Part shown: piece after piece, positions 17,520 through 28,000 of the stretch
How positions within the stretch are numbered: position 1 is the first letter of the stretch
Layout: each line of letters starts with the position of its first letter
From: a virus
IMG/VR virus record: IMGVR_UViG_3300032401_001514
Location: 62,001 to 126,000 of that record
Reading direction: 5' to 3' (one strand)
Length of the DNA stretch: 64,000 nt
Program-made: the position numbers and the translations under genes
The notes under the pieces: model-generated
Told to the model about the DNA's origin: nothing
What the model saw: the letters and a program-made list of their open reading frames with translations, nothing else
Database searches by the model: none

Positions 17520-17926
17520 TTGTGTCCTTTTAATCTTTGATGTAAATCTTCCTCATACTCATGCACGCGCCAACCAAACTTATTAATTCTAGCCTGAGCC
17601 TCTTCCATATCAATCGGTCTTAGTCCATCAGCATCTCCAATTGATATAAAGTATGGTTTAAATGATTTTGTAAAAGAATCAAATTCGCCGCATGCTTTCC
17701 ATGCTGGCTTCCAATTTCTTAAACGAAAATAATCATCCGTGTATTGTTTAATTGATCCTAATATATTTTCTTTTATTAAAGGCGTGTATGGTTGATTCAC
17801 GAATTCTTTGCTTATTCTAATTATTCCGTCAATAAATGTTTCGTTTTCTGGATTAATACCTTTATCAATAGTATTAAATATGCTATCATAAAAATAAGGA
17901 GTTTGATATATTATTTTATTACTCAT
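17516..17926 (-). CDS. protein of unknown function
   Basis: A 136-residue protein from the ATG at 17926-17924, which overlaps the GT4 stop in an ATGA. A GTG two codons earlier at 17932 is the alternative start. The sequence is soluble with several aromatic residues (YFYDSIF, FRLRNWKPAW) and no motif I recognise. A short DADGLRPIDMEEAQARINKFGW stretch suggests a mixed alpha/beta end. Its function cannot be stated; only membership of the glycan operon is supported. Confidence 0.55.
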   Translation of the reverse strand: MSNKIIYQTPYFYDSIFNTIDKGINPENETFIDGIIRISKEFVNQPYTPLIKENILGSIKQYTDDYFRLRNWKPAWKACGEFDSFTKSFKPYFISIGDADGLRPIDMEEAQARINKFGWRVHEYEEDLHQRLKGHK

Positions 17927-19011
17927 TGACACAATCCTATTATTTGATCAACAATCTTATCCCATGTTAAACGCGCTAGTTGCTCTTGCATATTGGGACG
18001 GAACTTATTCATTAAATCATCATAGTTGCCTACTGCAAGCTTTAATTTACTAGCAGCATCCTCAATGCTTGGTTCGAACGTCTTGGCATAAGGAGATGGA
18101 ACCCAATATTGCATTTTCTTTGGCGCTCTAACCTCTTTGCCTTCTATAAGCAACGAATTGTTTTCGTTCATATATTCAAGCTGTCCTCCCCAATTAGGAG
18201 CTATTACCAAGTTGTTTGTAGCCATACCCTCTAATCCAGGCAACCAAAAGCACTCTGCGTGAGTAGCTGAGAACACGATATCGCAGGCATTATACAAAGG
18301 AACCATGCTATCTAAGAACTTTGTAATAATTTCTACCTCAGCATGATCAGGATATTTCTTACAAAATGTATTATAAATATCCCAAAAATCAACAACAAAA
18401 GAACGCAGATTATTTGTGGTTTTATTTATGCTTATTTTAACTACCAAACAAACATCATCTTTTTTTGTAAAAGCTTTTCCGAATGATTCTAATAAACCAT
18501 CTATATTTTTTCTAACATGAGGTTGAGCAATATTGGCAAGTATCTTATATTTCTTTTTTGTATTAAGCTTATATATTTCTTTTGATGAATATTCTTCTGT
18601 ATTAATTCCGTGTGGCACAACAACCATATGTTCTTTCGGAACGCCGTTACTACTATATATAGATTCCATAAATTTAGAGCTTGGCAATAATTTATCGGTT
18701 GCTTTATAATATTTAGCAAACCCTGGCGGCAAAACAGTTGTTTCGTAATTCCAAATACCAAATCTATTTTTTGTTCCATGAGATAAATAACCTGCAAAAT
18801 TTCTCATAGCCGTATAACTAATTTGCATATCGTAATTATTATCTAATTTTTCATTTATATATGGCTTTAAATCTAATGGAAATAAATCGTAACCATTTGT
18901 AGATTTTAAATGAACTTCGTGATTTTTCTTAATTAAAGCTCTAGCTATATTTTGTCCAACAATTGACCAAGAATGATTCTGAGATAAAAATTGTTCCATA
19001 CATACTTTCAT
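17923..19011 (-). CDS. GT4 family glycosyltransferase
   Basis: A 362-residue GT-B enzyme. The N-terminal acceptor domain has SWSIVGQNIARALIKKNHEV. The linker VVVPHGINTEEY and KYKILANIAQPHVRKNIDGLLESF are typical of the start of the GT4 donor domain. HAECFWLPGLEG holds the EX7E motif (E253 and E261) that binds the nucleotide sugar. The ending LTWDKIVDQI also fits GT4. It is the first gene of the glycan operon, 39 bases after the 982-residue fibre gene, which ties the glycan genes to the tail operon. Confidence 0.9.
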   Translation of the reverse strand: MKVCMEQFLSQNHSWSIVGQNIARALIKKNHEVHLKSTNGYDLFPLDLKPYINEKLDNNYDMQISYTAMRNFAGYLSHGTKNRFGIWNYETTVLPPGFAKYYKATDKLLPSSKFMESIYSSNGVPKEHMVVVPHGINTEEYSSKEIYKLNTKKKYKILANIAQPHVRKNIDGLLESFGKAFTKKDDVCLVVKISINKTTNNLRSFVVDFWDIYNTFCKKYPDHAEVEIITKFLDSMVPLYNACDIVFSATHAECFWLPGLEGMATNNLVIAPNWGGQLEYMNENNSLLIEGKEVRAPKKMQYWVPSPYAKTFEPSIEDAASKLKLAVGNYDDLMNKFRPNMQEQLARLTWDKIVDQIIGLCQ

Positions 19012-19050
19012 AAAATGAATAGTATTAAAATAATTTTTGCTCGAAATATT

Positions 19051-21999
19051 TTATGCAGATATAAGGCCAGAAATACTAGTCGATGGCACAACCAGAATTG
19101 AATTGTTCCATCCGGCCTTTTTCAAATATACTGTAATCTGTATCTTAGATACTAATGTCAAATATATAGGATCAACGCTCAAATCTTTAACGGTCAAGCT
19201 AAGGATGCCGTTGTTTTGGTCCATGTATATGCCGATGATGTCATCAACAATAATTCCATAACCATCTGTGTCATAGCCGTCCAAATTTGGAACGAATGAT
19301 TGCAACGCCACTCCAAAACGAATCTTATTCAAAAACAAATCTTCAGCTTGTACTGTTGTGCAATCTGCATATTTACATGCGGGATATCCAGCACTTGTAA
19401 ATCCGTTCCCTTGATCCGCTACCAATTTATGGAATACATCTATGCTTGATTCTTCAAAAGGCATCTGAGGAAGCTCAAGTATTATATGCTGAATTTCTAT
19501 GTCAGTCTTATACATATCCCCGTTAGGCCTGATTATATGTCCTGAACCAATGATTAAATTATCTGGCACAAAGAAGTCATTTCTACCAGGATCACACGTT
19601 GGACTAATAGTACCCCTATCTTCGCATTCAAAAGTTAATGGTATAGAACAAGATGCTGGTTTTATCTCGTTTCTATAAGTAAATGTTTGCGGAACTATTC
19701 TGGCATGTGAATCAACTCCTAATTGATAGTCTTGCCAGAATGGCTGAGGTTGAATTTCAAATGTAACTCCTGGGAATGGAACGATATTAAATGTTCCAGG
19801 GTCAGCGCCATCTATACTCGGAACCACAATATATCCGTCATATATTATTTCAGTCGTGCTTAATGATGACGTGGGAACTACATTGTCAGATTGATAACCA
19901 TCTAATCTAATATATCCATCGCCACAATCATAATAACCATCATAACGACCAATGCTTTGCTGCACTTGCAAACAAAGATGATTAAATGAATATCCAACAG
20001 TAAAAGAATTAATTGATCTATCTACGAAGCTTTGAATCAAATTAACGTCATCAGCAGAAACATATCCGTCACCATCAACATCCGCTCTTAATAATTCTAA
20101 AGTGCTAATATAGCCATCTACAATTTTTTGTTGTGTAGACGATAAAGCTAATCCCTCTCCAATAAGTTCTGCCGCTCTGGTTACATCCAAGTTATTAATT
20201 TCGCCGTCTCCATTAACATCTCCGTAACCATCTGTACAAAGTGTTGCTCTAAAAATTCTATAATTATATGCTCTGCAATCTACGCTTGGAAATAATTTGC
20301 TACCAATTAAATTCAGTGACAAAAGATCTGCATCAGGATTTACTATACAGTAAGTATCTCCTTTAGCTAAACCTGGAAGGCTTTGAGTCTTAATTAATAA
20401 TGTATTGTTCTTCGGGTTTGAATCAACAACGCAACCTATAACTAGCGGCTCCGAAATTTGCTGCAAATCTTCTAATGAAGCCTCAGTAACGAAACTAAAT
20501 GAAGGAATCGTTTGTTGACGCGAAAATACATTATTGCCAGTTCTCTCATCTTGTACTGTTAAACTTTCTTGGAAAGTGGCCTGTAGCACACCTATATTGT
20601 TGACATTCTCGCCAGTTGTAGAAAATGAGAAGTATCTTTCTTGATTATCAATGGTAGCGCCAGTTGCTGGGTCTACTGTTGTTTTGGCGAAAGATATACC
20701 GTTTCCAGCATCATAACCTTGGCCATCAGCTATTTTGGAGGCGTCTGTCCAAATTTGGAACCACATATCATCTTCTGGAACATCGGTCCAAATGCCAGTG
20801 AATATTGTTAATCTAGAATCTGGTGTCCAGTCATTTCCTGTCTCAGCAAAAATAGAGCCGACACTTGCGTCACCAGAACGTCTAAATGTAACGGTGTAAT
20901 AATGATCAGGATTTATTCCGCCTGGTTTTGATATCGAAGTATTATTAAATACAAAATCAACCGGCTGAGCCACGTCATTAAGAACATAGCCAAGGTTTGA
21001 TAATTCAGTAATGCTAACACTAAATTCTACTAACGGGTTTGGCTCAGGCTCAAATTCAATAGTTAGATCGGGGATGATATCAGTTGGGCAATCTACCGTG
21101 GTTTGCAACTTATGAATGCTAATAATTAAATTGCCTGACCAATCAAATCGATGCTCAATAGATGCCGCATCATCTCGTCCGACGCCTAACAACAATGTTA
21201 TTTTTTGAATATTATTTGTGGTTGTTTTAAACTTTTGTCCATAACGTGTGACTACATCGCCGGCCTCAATAGAGCGAACTTGTTTTCCAGTTATATTTAT
21301 ATTTAATGCATCAACGCTATATTCCGGCCCTATTGCATCTTGTAACGTAGCGTATAATTCTGAAATGCCAGGTTGTGAAGGAATTACAATTCCACTAGTT
21401 TTGAAATCCCTAAAGAAAATATCAGGCATCACATCCTGAGATGTCATAATTACATCGCGTGATAACTGAAAAGAAGCTACTTCGCTAATGTATACTTCGC
21501 CGCCTTGATTTCTGGAACAATTATTATTGCCTTTAAAATCATTAAATAATACAGTTAACAATCTTTTATAATGATTGGCAGTTACTTGCTTTTCATTTTT
21601 ATGAAACGTCAGACGATCCATAATTAAGGTGCCATCAAATGACAATCCAATAATAAGAATTTTTACTTGTAATCTACCAAAAACACTAGAGCCTGTTAGC
21701 TCAACTTCTAATTGGTTGCCAAGATTGGTATCACTTGGTTGTGCATGAAAATCTAATCCAGTTCCATCAAAATTATTAGCTGCCAATAACGCCGCTTGTT
21801 CCGCTGTTAATTCGGTGGTATCAAAAAGTACACGTTGTTCTGGGGATTCTAAAAGAACGCCAGAGCCAAAATGATTTTGAATAATGGACGCATCTATTTG
21901 ATTGTTATTGGTTTGCTCAGTGTCTAGATCGGCTTTATCTACACGTTGAGCATCACTCCATTTGTTTTCTATTACTGATACTTGGTTTCGTATGGTCAT
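19051..21999 (-). CDS. large virion fibre/adhesin-type protein with dockerin-like module
   Basis: A 982-residue protein, beta-rich and low in lysine clusters, directly downstream of the 2234-residue fibre. Residues 594-605 (DVNGDGEINNLD) and 640-651 (DVDGDGYVSADD) form two calcium-binding DxDxDG loops of the dockerin kind, each followed by a helix, 46 residues apart. The flanks contain cysteine pairs, and Asp-Gly-Tyr occurs nine times. The N-terminus (TIRNQVSVIENKWSDAQRVDKADLDTEQ) looks like an attachment region. Dockerins bind cohesins in cellulosomes; in a phage the pair could just be a calcium-stabilised spacer or clip. A receptor-binding or decoration role is inferred from position. Confidence 0.7.
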   Translation of the reverse strand: MTIRNQVSVIENKWSDAQRVDKADLDTEQTNNNQIDASIIQNHFGSGVLLESPEQRVLFDTTELTAEQAALLAANNFDGTGLDFHAQPSDTNLGNQLEVELTGSSVFGRLQVKILIIGLSFDGTLIMDRLTFHKNEKQVTANHYKRLLTVLFNDFKGNNNCSRNQGGEVYISEVASFQLSRDVIMTSQDVMPDIFFRDFKTSGIVIPSQPGISELYATLQDAIGPEYSVDALNINITGKQVRSIEAGDVVTRYGQKFKTTTNNIQKITLLLGVGRDDAASIEHRFDWSGNLIISIHKLQTTVDCPTDIIPDLTIEFEPEPNPLVEFSVSITELSNLGYVLNDVAQPVDFVFNNTSISKPGGINPDHYYTVTFRRSGDASVGSIFAETGNDWTPDSRLTIFTGIWTDVPEDDMWFQIWTDASKIADGQGYDAGNGISFAKTTVDPATGATIDNQERYFSFSTTGENVNNIGVLQATFQESLTVQDERTGNNVFSRQQTIPSFSFVTEASLEDLQQISEPLVIGCVVDSNPKNNTLLIKTQSLPGLAKGDTYCIVNPDADLLSLNLIGSKLFPSVDCRAYNYRIFRATLCTDGYGDVNGDGEINNLDVTRAAELIGEGLALSSTQQKIVDGYISTLELLRADVDGDGYVSADDVNLIQSFVDRSINSFTVGYSFNHLCLQVQQSIGRYDGYYDCGDGYIRLDGYQSDNVVPTSSLSTTEIIYDGYIVVPSIDGADPGTFNIVPFPGVTFEIQPQPFWQDYQLGVDSHARIVPQTFTYRNEIKPASCSIPLTFECEDRGTISPTCDPGRNDFFVPDNLIIGSGHIIRPNGDMYKTDIEIQHIILELPQMPFEESSIDVFHKLVADQGNGFTSAGYPACKYADCTTVQAEDLFLNKIRFGVALQSFVPNLDGYDTDGYGIIVDDIIGIYMDQNNGILSLTVKDLSVDPIYLTLVSKIQITVYLKKAGWNNSILVVPSTSISGLISA
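20040..20220 (-). other. dockerin-like double calcium-loop module within the 982-residue protein
   Basis: This part encodes residues 594 to about 653. Both loops keep the Asp/Asn ligands at positions 1, 3, 5 and the Asp at position 12 (DVNGDGEINNLD and DVDGDGYVSADD). The second loop is followed by VNLIQSFVDRS, like the helix of a dockerin repeat. The linker is longer than in standard type I dockerins, so a plain EF-hand-like pair is the alternative. Confidence 0.65.
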
Positions 22000-22003
22000 G
22001 CTT

Positions 22004-25000
22004 TCACGGTATTAAATTAATTGTTACTTTAGATTGAGCAGGTTTAAGCGCGGATATAAGCTCTCTAAGCACTTGTTCTATTTTAGCGTTGCTTAAAACT
22101 ATGCCAAAAGAGTCTAAGATATTTAGAGTAAAGTTGAAAATGCCGAATTTATCATCTCTTAATATAGCGAAGTCTGTATTCTTTGTAACAAGCTGGTCAA
22201 AATCTAATAGAAATGTAGTAAACGCATCTGTAATAGCCGGCCTAGCTTGAGAAATATTCGAAGTATAATTAACATCTTTTGGTTGTCCAGCAATAATAAC
22301 TGGAGAAAGAGCTATATCACTTATTTTTAAATTATCGAATCTAGCCTGTGCTGGCTGCGCTCCCAGATAATCAGAGCCTATAAAAAATTGATTTATAGGA
22401 TCTGTAAAGTTCATATCAGCAACAATACGGCTTATGCCGCCAGAACGCCCCATTCCGAAAACAGCCCCGCTTCCAAATATTAAACCAGCACCAAACATAA
22501 CAGTGGCATTTTCTTCTCCATCTACGAACATTCTTAATTCGTCTTTATTATCAGATCTATTGAATTTATATGTTACACGAATTCGGTGCCACGTATCTCT
22601 TTGCCAGAATATAGATTGGCTAATTTTGTAATCAATATCTCCGATTCTTACGTCAAAATTTATAAAACCGTTTTTATCTTTAAATATAGTAATTCTGTTT
22701 CCAACAAGGCCTGACGTAATATAAATTATTTTTACAGGAGTTTGTTGATAAGGGAGAGCAATTCCTAATTTAATAGTTTGAAAGTCATCCTCAATTCTAC
22801 CACCAGCAAAGTAATTAACGCCAGAATTATCAACATCAGTTTGTAATCTAACGGCCAATACTGTTGAAATTCTTCCTGCTGTTTTAACACTGCCGCTGGT
22901 TATGCTAGTTACTTTTTCAACTGATGAAGAGGCTGCGTCAAAATAAACCCTTACATTTGGATCATTGAATGTATCAAATTTTGGACTAACCCAAAATTCA
23001 ATAGTGCCCTCAGAGGTAGTTGGAAGATATCCGTTGTTATCATATATTAATGGTTTATCCATAATAACAACGCTTTGATTAAAAGTTTCATTAACACTAT
23101 CACTTGATTGAATAAATTCTTTAGTTGAGCTAATATAATAATCTGAGTCATTATTAAATGGAAATTCATCAAGGTGCAATAACATTAAAGTTTTACTGTT
23201 TTTATCAAATGGTCTTAAAGATGTGAAATCACTTGTGATAGAATCTTGCCCTTCCGGTAAAATCTCACCAACGCGCACATCCGTTAACATATTTGATAGA
23301 ATCCTAACCTCGTCTATAATAGCTTTAGCTTGTTCTCCACCATTAAAATTAGAACCTACATACGCTGTTAAATCATTTGTTGGAGCAAAAGGAATTTCTA
23401 GATGAGCAGAATAATCCAACTCATACACTCCTTGCTTTAATGGATAATCAGTATCTACGGATCCTGCCAATTCAAATGTAAAGAATCCATTTTGGAACCC
23501 ACTTCGTCCCAAACTGATATCAAATATATCATAAATGCCATCAGTAAACGCTGAGCCGGGAGCTGGAGATATTGTAAGCGTGTGTTCATCCGGTCTGGAA
23601 ACTATATTATATGTTCCAACAACAAGTGCCGGAGATGATATTGCTAATTTATTCCCTATGTCAGAATCTAAAAATAGCCTCTGTGAATCTGTTATAACAG
23701 CGCTGCCATCACCCTGCAATGTTATACCGTGTGCAGTCTTAAAACTGAATCTAACAATAGGGAAATTGTTGTTACCATCAGGCTCGGTAATAGAATAAGC
23801 TTCTTTAATTTCTATAGATGCTGAATTTTTTACTGGATTAAAAACTTCCATTACTGCTGTTGCGGAAGTAATAGTCTTAAATTTCTCAACACCAATTATT
23901 GCCCCAGACGCAGTGAATGTAAAGATTTCAAATACAGCCCCGCTAAAGGTTGTTCCAAATACCGTCACAGTAGCAGGCGTAGAGAAGTTTATATTACCAC
24001 CAGTCATATAAACAGAAAGTCTGCGGCCCTCTGTAGAATTTGATGTTTGTGTAGGAGCGAGTCCAGCCGCTGTATATGTATTGCCAAAAATTACTGCATT
24101 ACCAGGGCCAATTACAACAGAAGGCAACAATATAGCGGTTATCTTTGCTTCATCCAAATTGATTGGTGGAGGCAATTGAGATCTAAGGATGCTTGTTGTA
24201 TCACCCCATACAAATTGTCTGCTTCTGGCCCTTCTATGATTTAGCCCAAGTGTTCTAATAACAATCTGATCGCCAGCTATTGCGTTGCCCAATAATGTTA
24301 AAACGTCTTGATTATAAAGATTTTTCCCAATTGAATACGAAGGAATATCTGCTCGCAACCCTGGTATTTCTGTTTCGACTAAACCGCTAATAATAGATAC
24401 AGCAATATTTGAAGATAAATTTATTTCACTTGAAACTACTACTGAATATGGATTTACAGAGAATCTTACGTTAGACAATGTGGCAGGCATTGGTAAATTC
24501 AAAGTTAATGCATAACCATTAACAGCTGTTATATTATATGACCCAAATCCTATTTCAATAATATCTATCGTATCTCCTGGTAAAATACCGGAGGTCTGAA
24601 AATTAACGCTATCAGAAAATACTATTGAAGAACCATTTGTTACATTTAAATCTTTGTTTGTTATTGTTGTTAACGGCACAGTTCCAGCAACAATTTCAGC
24701 GCTAATAGTTCTAAATCTATCCGTAGATGTAGCTATAGGTCTGCCGCCATACCTTAATAAATTCGGAACCTCAAAACCGTCAATAAATAAATGCATTTCA
24801 TCTCTGCGCTCAACAGAACTTAATCTCCAAGAAGCCGCAATATGATGTTTTTGTCCAGACTTCCAGTCAGAAATATCAGAGCTTATCTTAAAAGAACTTA
24901 TTGGATTTTCAGGAATTGTCGGATTCCCTTTGCTAAATGTCTGGAAATTTAAATATCCTTTTCCGTCTTTGAATATAGAGAACCTATTTGTAGTATTAGT

Positions 25001-28000
25001 TTTAGCAAAATCAAAAATATAATGTTTATCATCAGACATAAATATAATGCCATCAAATGAGAATCCAGGCACATATCCATCCGTATATCCATCATATCCA
25101 TCAGCGTAACCATCAGCGTCATTAGAATTTAAATTAAAAGTAAATTGAATTTTGTTATTTAAAGTTCTTAATACATCGTCTGGTTCGCCAAGATTTTGTT
25201 TAAAACCAACATCATAGAATTCGCCAGAAGTTAGTATCTCGCCTCTATATGCATATCCGTCTACTATTGGAACATCTTTTGCTAAAATTTCCCAATGTTT
25301 TGTATCTGTGTTATAAAAAATGAACACACCAGTTTTTGTAAAAATAGCTGATGGCAATCCTAATGGACTTAATTCATCGTTACGATTAATTGAGAAAGAA
25401 TTATTGCTGTCATAAATTGGATTAAAACTTGACGCACCAATAAAAACGCTGCTTGCTGGTAATACATATCCATCCTTTGTTAAGGATATGGTTAATGTAG
25501 AGTCATTATCTAAACCGTCCCATTCAGGAATGACCCATGCTTCCCAAGTGCCTTCTTCAAGTTTAAAATTGCTTGAAATCGGGAACGTAATAGTTTCGTC
25601 TGGATTTGCAATCAACGCTCCGTTATCGAATTTACCAGGCAACAAAGCAATATCACCAGTCCAATCAACGGCATTTTGAAATAGATGACTGATGCCTAAA
25701 GACCATATATCAAAAACAGATTCTATAATTTCCGGGTCAACATGCGTGATACGTGATACCAACTCTGTAATAGCCGGAATTGTTGGACCTTTTGTGAATG
25801 ATTGAAGTGCCGCCTGTAAAGCATCACGATAATTCTCTCGTGGTAATGATGTATCAAACGTATTTAAAATTGGCAGATCAACTAATGTTCCAAAGTTTTT
25901 TAACAATGAATCTCTAACTGCTCCAATAGTATATGTAACGAAATACTCTTCCCCTTCGTTCAATGCTCCGCTTTCTCTAAAATCTAATACGTTATCACCA
26001 TGTTCATAACTAACCAATATTTCATCAGCCAAATATGTATAATTAACGAAATAATCTCCTCTGTTGTAGTCAACAACTGGAGTGGCCGCCCCATTCAATT
26101 TCATACGATAAATAACCAATACCGAGTCCCCTGGAACCGGAGATCCAAGACCAGATAGATTAATTGTGTATCCAGAAAATGTTCCAGAAGAATCCCATAG
26201 TTCGACATTATCAGTAGTACGAATAACATTGGTAACATCAGAAAGTTCAGCCCCAGTAGAAATAAACGATACAACAATTGATGGACCAGTAATAACTGTA
26301 TTTAATTCTTTCTTTTCAACTCCAGTAGAATCCAATGTAATAACGTTGCCAGAAGATGTTGAACCTTCCGCAAAATCGGTTATATCAGCGTGGTTATTTA
26401 AATCAAATGCATCGAATATATGACGAACACGTTTGATATCATTCGTAACAGTAATTTGACCATTATCAACTATGTATGGCAAAGAAACGTCATCATTTAA
26501 AAAACGCTCATCAGAAATATCAAATTTATTTGGCGTGATAATCCCTTCTCCAAACGAAGAGAAATCCATGATCTTGCTAGAGCCGGCTACAGCATTAATA
26601 CTATAAAACAATTCTGACACACTAATGACGTGTGGATTTTCAGGACTAATTGTTGGCTTGGCATAATTTACAGTTCCTACATTTAAAACTTGAGATGAAG
26701 TTACGCCAACATAAATTAACCCATTTCTATAATCTATTTGATATTGTCCAACGAGCAACCTGTCCGTATTGGTGGCTACATCAAAAATTTGAGCATCATA
26801 ATATAATTCTTTTTCAAATATATCAATTCTGCTAAAAGACACACTTGAGTTGAAACTTGATCCTATTGCATCATCTGTGGTTGATATAATTTTATTATTA
26901 ACAAGCGGTAAACGATATATTCTGGTACTAAGAATATTAATAAATTCTAAATCAACTAATAATGTTTCGTTAGATACTTCTGTAAATTTTATAGACTCTT
27001 GTAATTTATCAATAATTCTCGGAGATGTATTGGCTGTAAAATATACGGTATTATCAGAGAATCTATTTAAGGCATATACCTCACCACTTGTTTCATTAAA
27101 TATTCTAAATACATTGGTGATTGGAGAGTTTTTAACTAGAAATGAGGCTGTGCTTGTTAATCTATTTTCTATACGCTCGTCTAATTCTTCTTGATGAATT
27201 TGTGATTTAAAATCAACTCCAGGTACCAATGTCTGTTCAAAATCAAATGACACTTTAACAGATTGGCTAATCAATTCTCTTAATGGATTAGCAACTAAAT
27301 CAGAGCCGGTTGATGTAGAATTATGTATTGGATCAGTATCTAAATCGAATGTATAATCAATCCTGTTACTAAATGATTTTCTATAATTATATGTAGCTCC
27401 AGGAGGAAATACACCAGAACCATCATTTGTAGTTGCTCCATAAACATATACTTCGCCTTTAGAATAATCAACAGAATAATCCCCAGTAACCCTTGGAAGC
27501 CCTTCTAACCTAAATGGTATCTCATGTTTAAAGGCTGGATGAACGCTAGAGAATGGTGGATTAGCTTGAGGGTCTAAAAATTCAATACCATCAGACGTAG
27601 GGATTTGATCAGAGTCTGTCACAACTGGTGCGTGTTTTAATATAAATCGGTTTAATATTGGAGGAACAGCCTCTCGGGTTGCCTCCAACACCTGTGACAC
27701 TAATACAGAATTTGGATCAATAATTCTGCCTAAAGACTTGTATTCATAATCAACAACTAATGTATCTCCAGACTGAGGTACAGGTAAATCGGGATTATCT
27801 AAAACCGCCGAATTTAAATTAAATTGATTGTCTTGCAACGTAAATAATGCTGATGCAACATTTGTATCATAATTAGGATTTTTAATTTGATACCCAAGAG
27901 TAGAAAGGTCATATTCGAAACTGCCACCAGATTCAAAATATAAAATTGCTTTATTAAGTTTTGTTACCGGTCCATGTTTAACAGTTAATATTAAATTATC

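Noticed and set aside
18501-18797. 98-residue minus-strand open frame
   Set aside because: It lies in another frame inside the GT4 gene, whose motifs (EX7E) are intact across the same bases.
26850-27194. 114-residue plus-strand open frame, and similar ones at 30053-30451 and 33739-34131
   Set aside because: All are antisense to long coherent structural genes, with hydrophobic Ser/Leu/Ile-rich text typical of shadows of AT-rich coding DNA.
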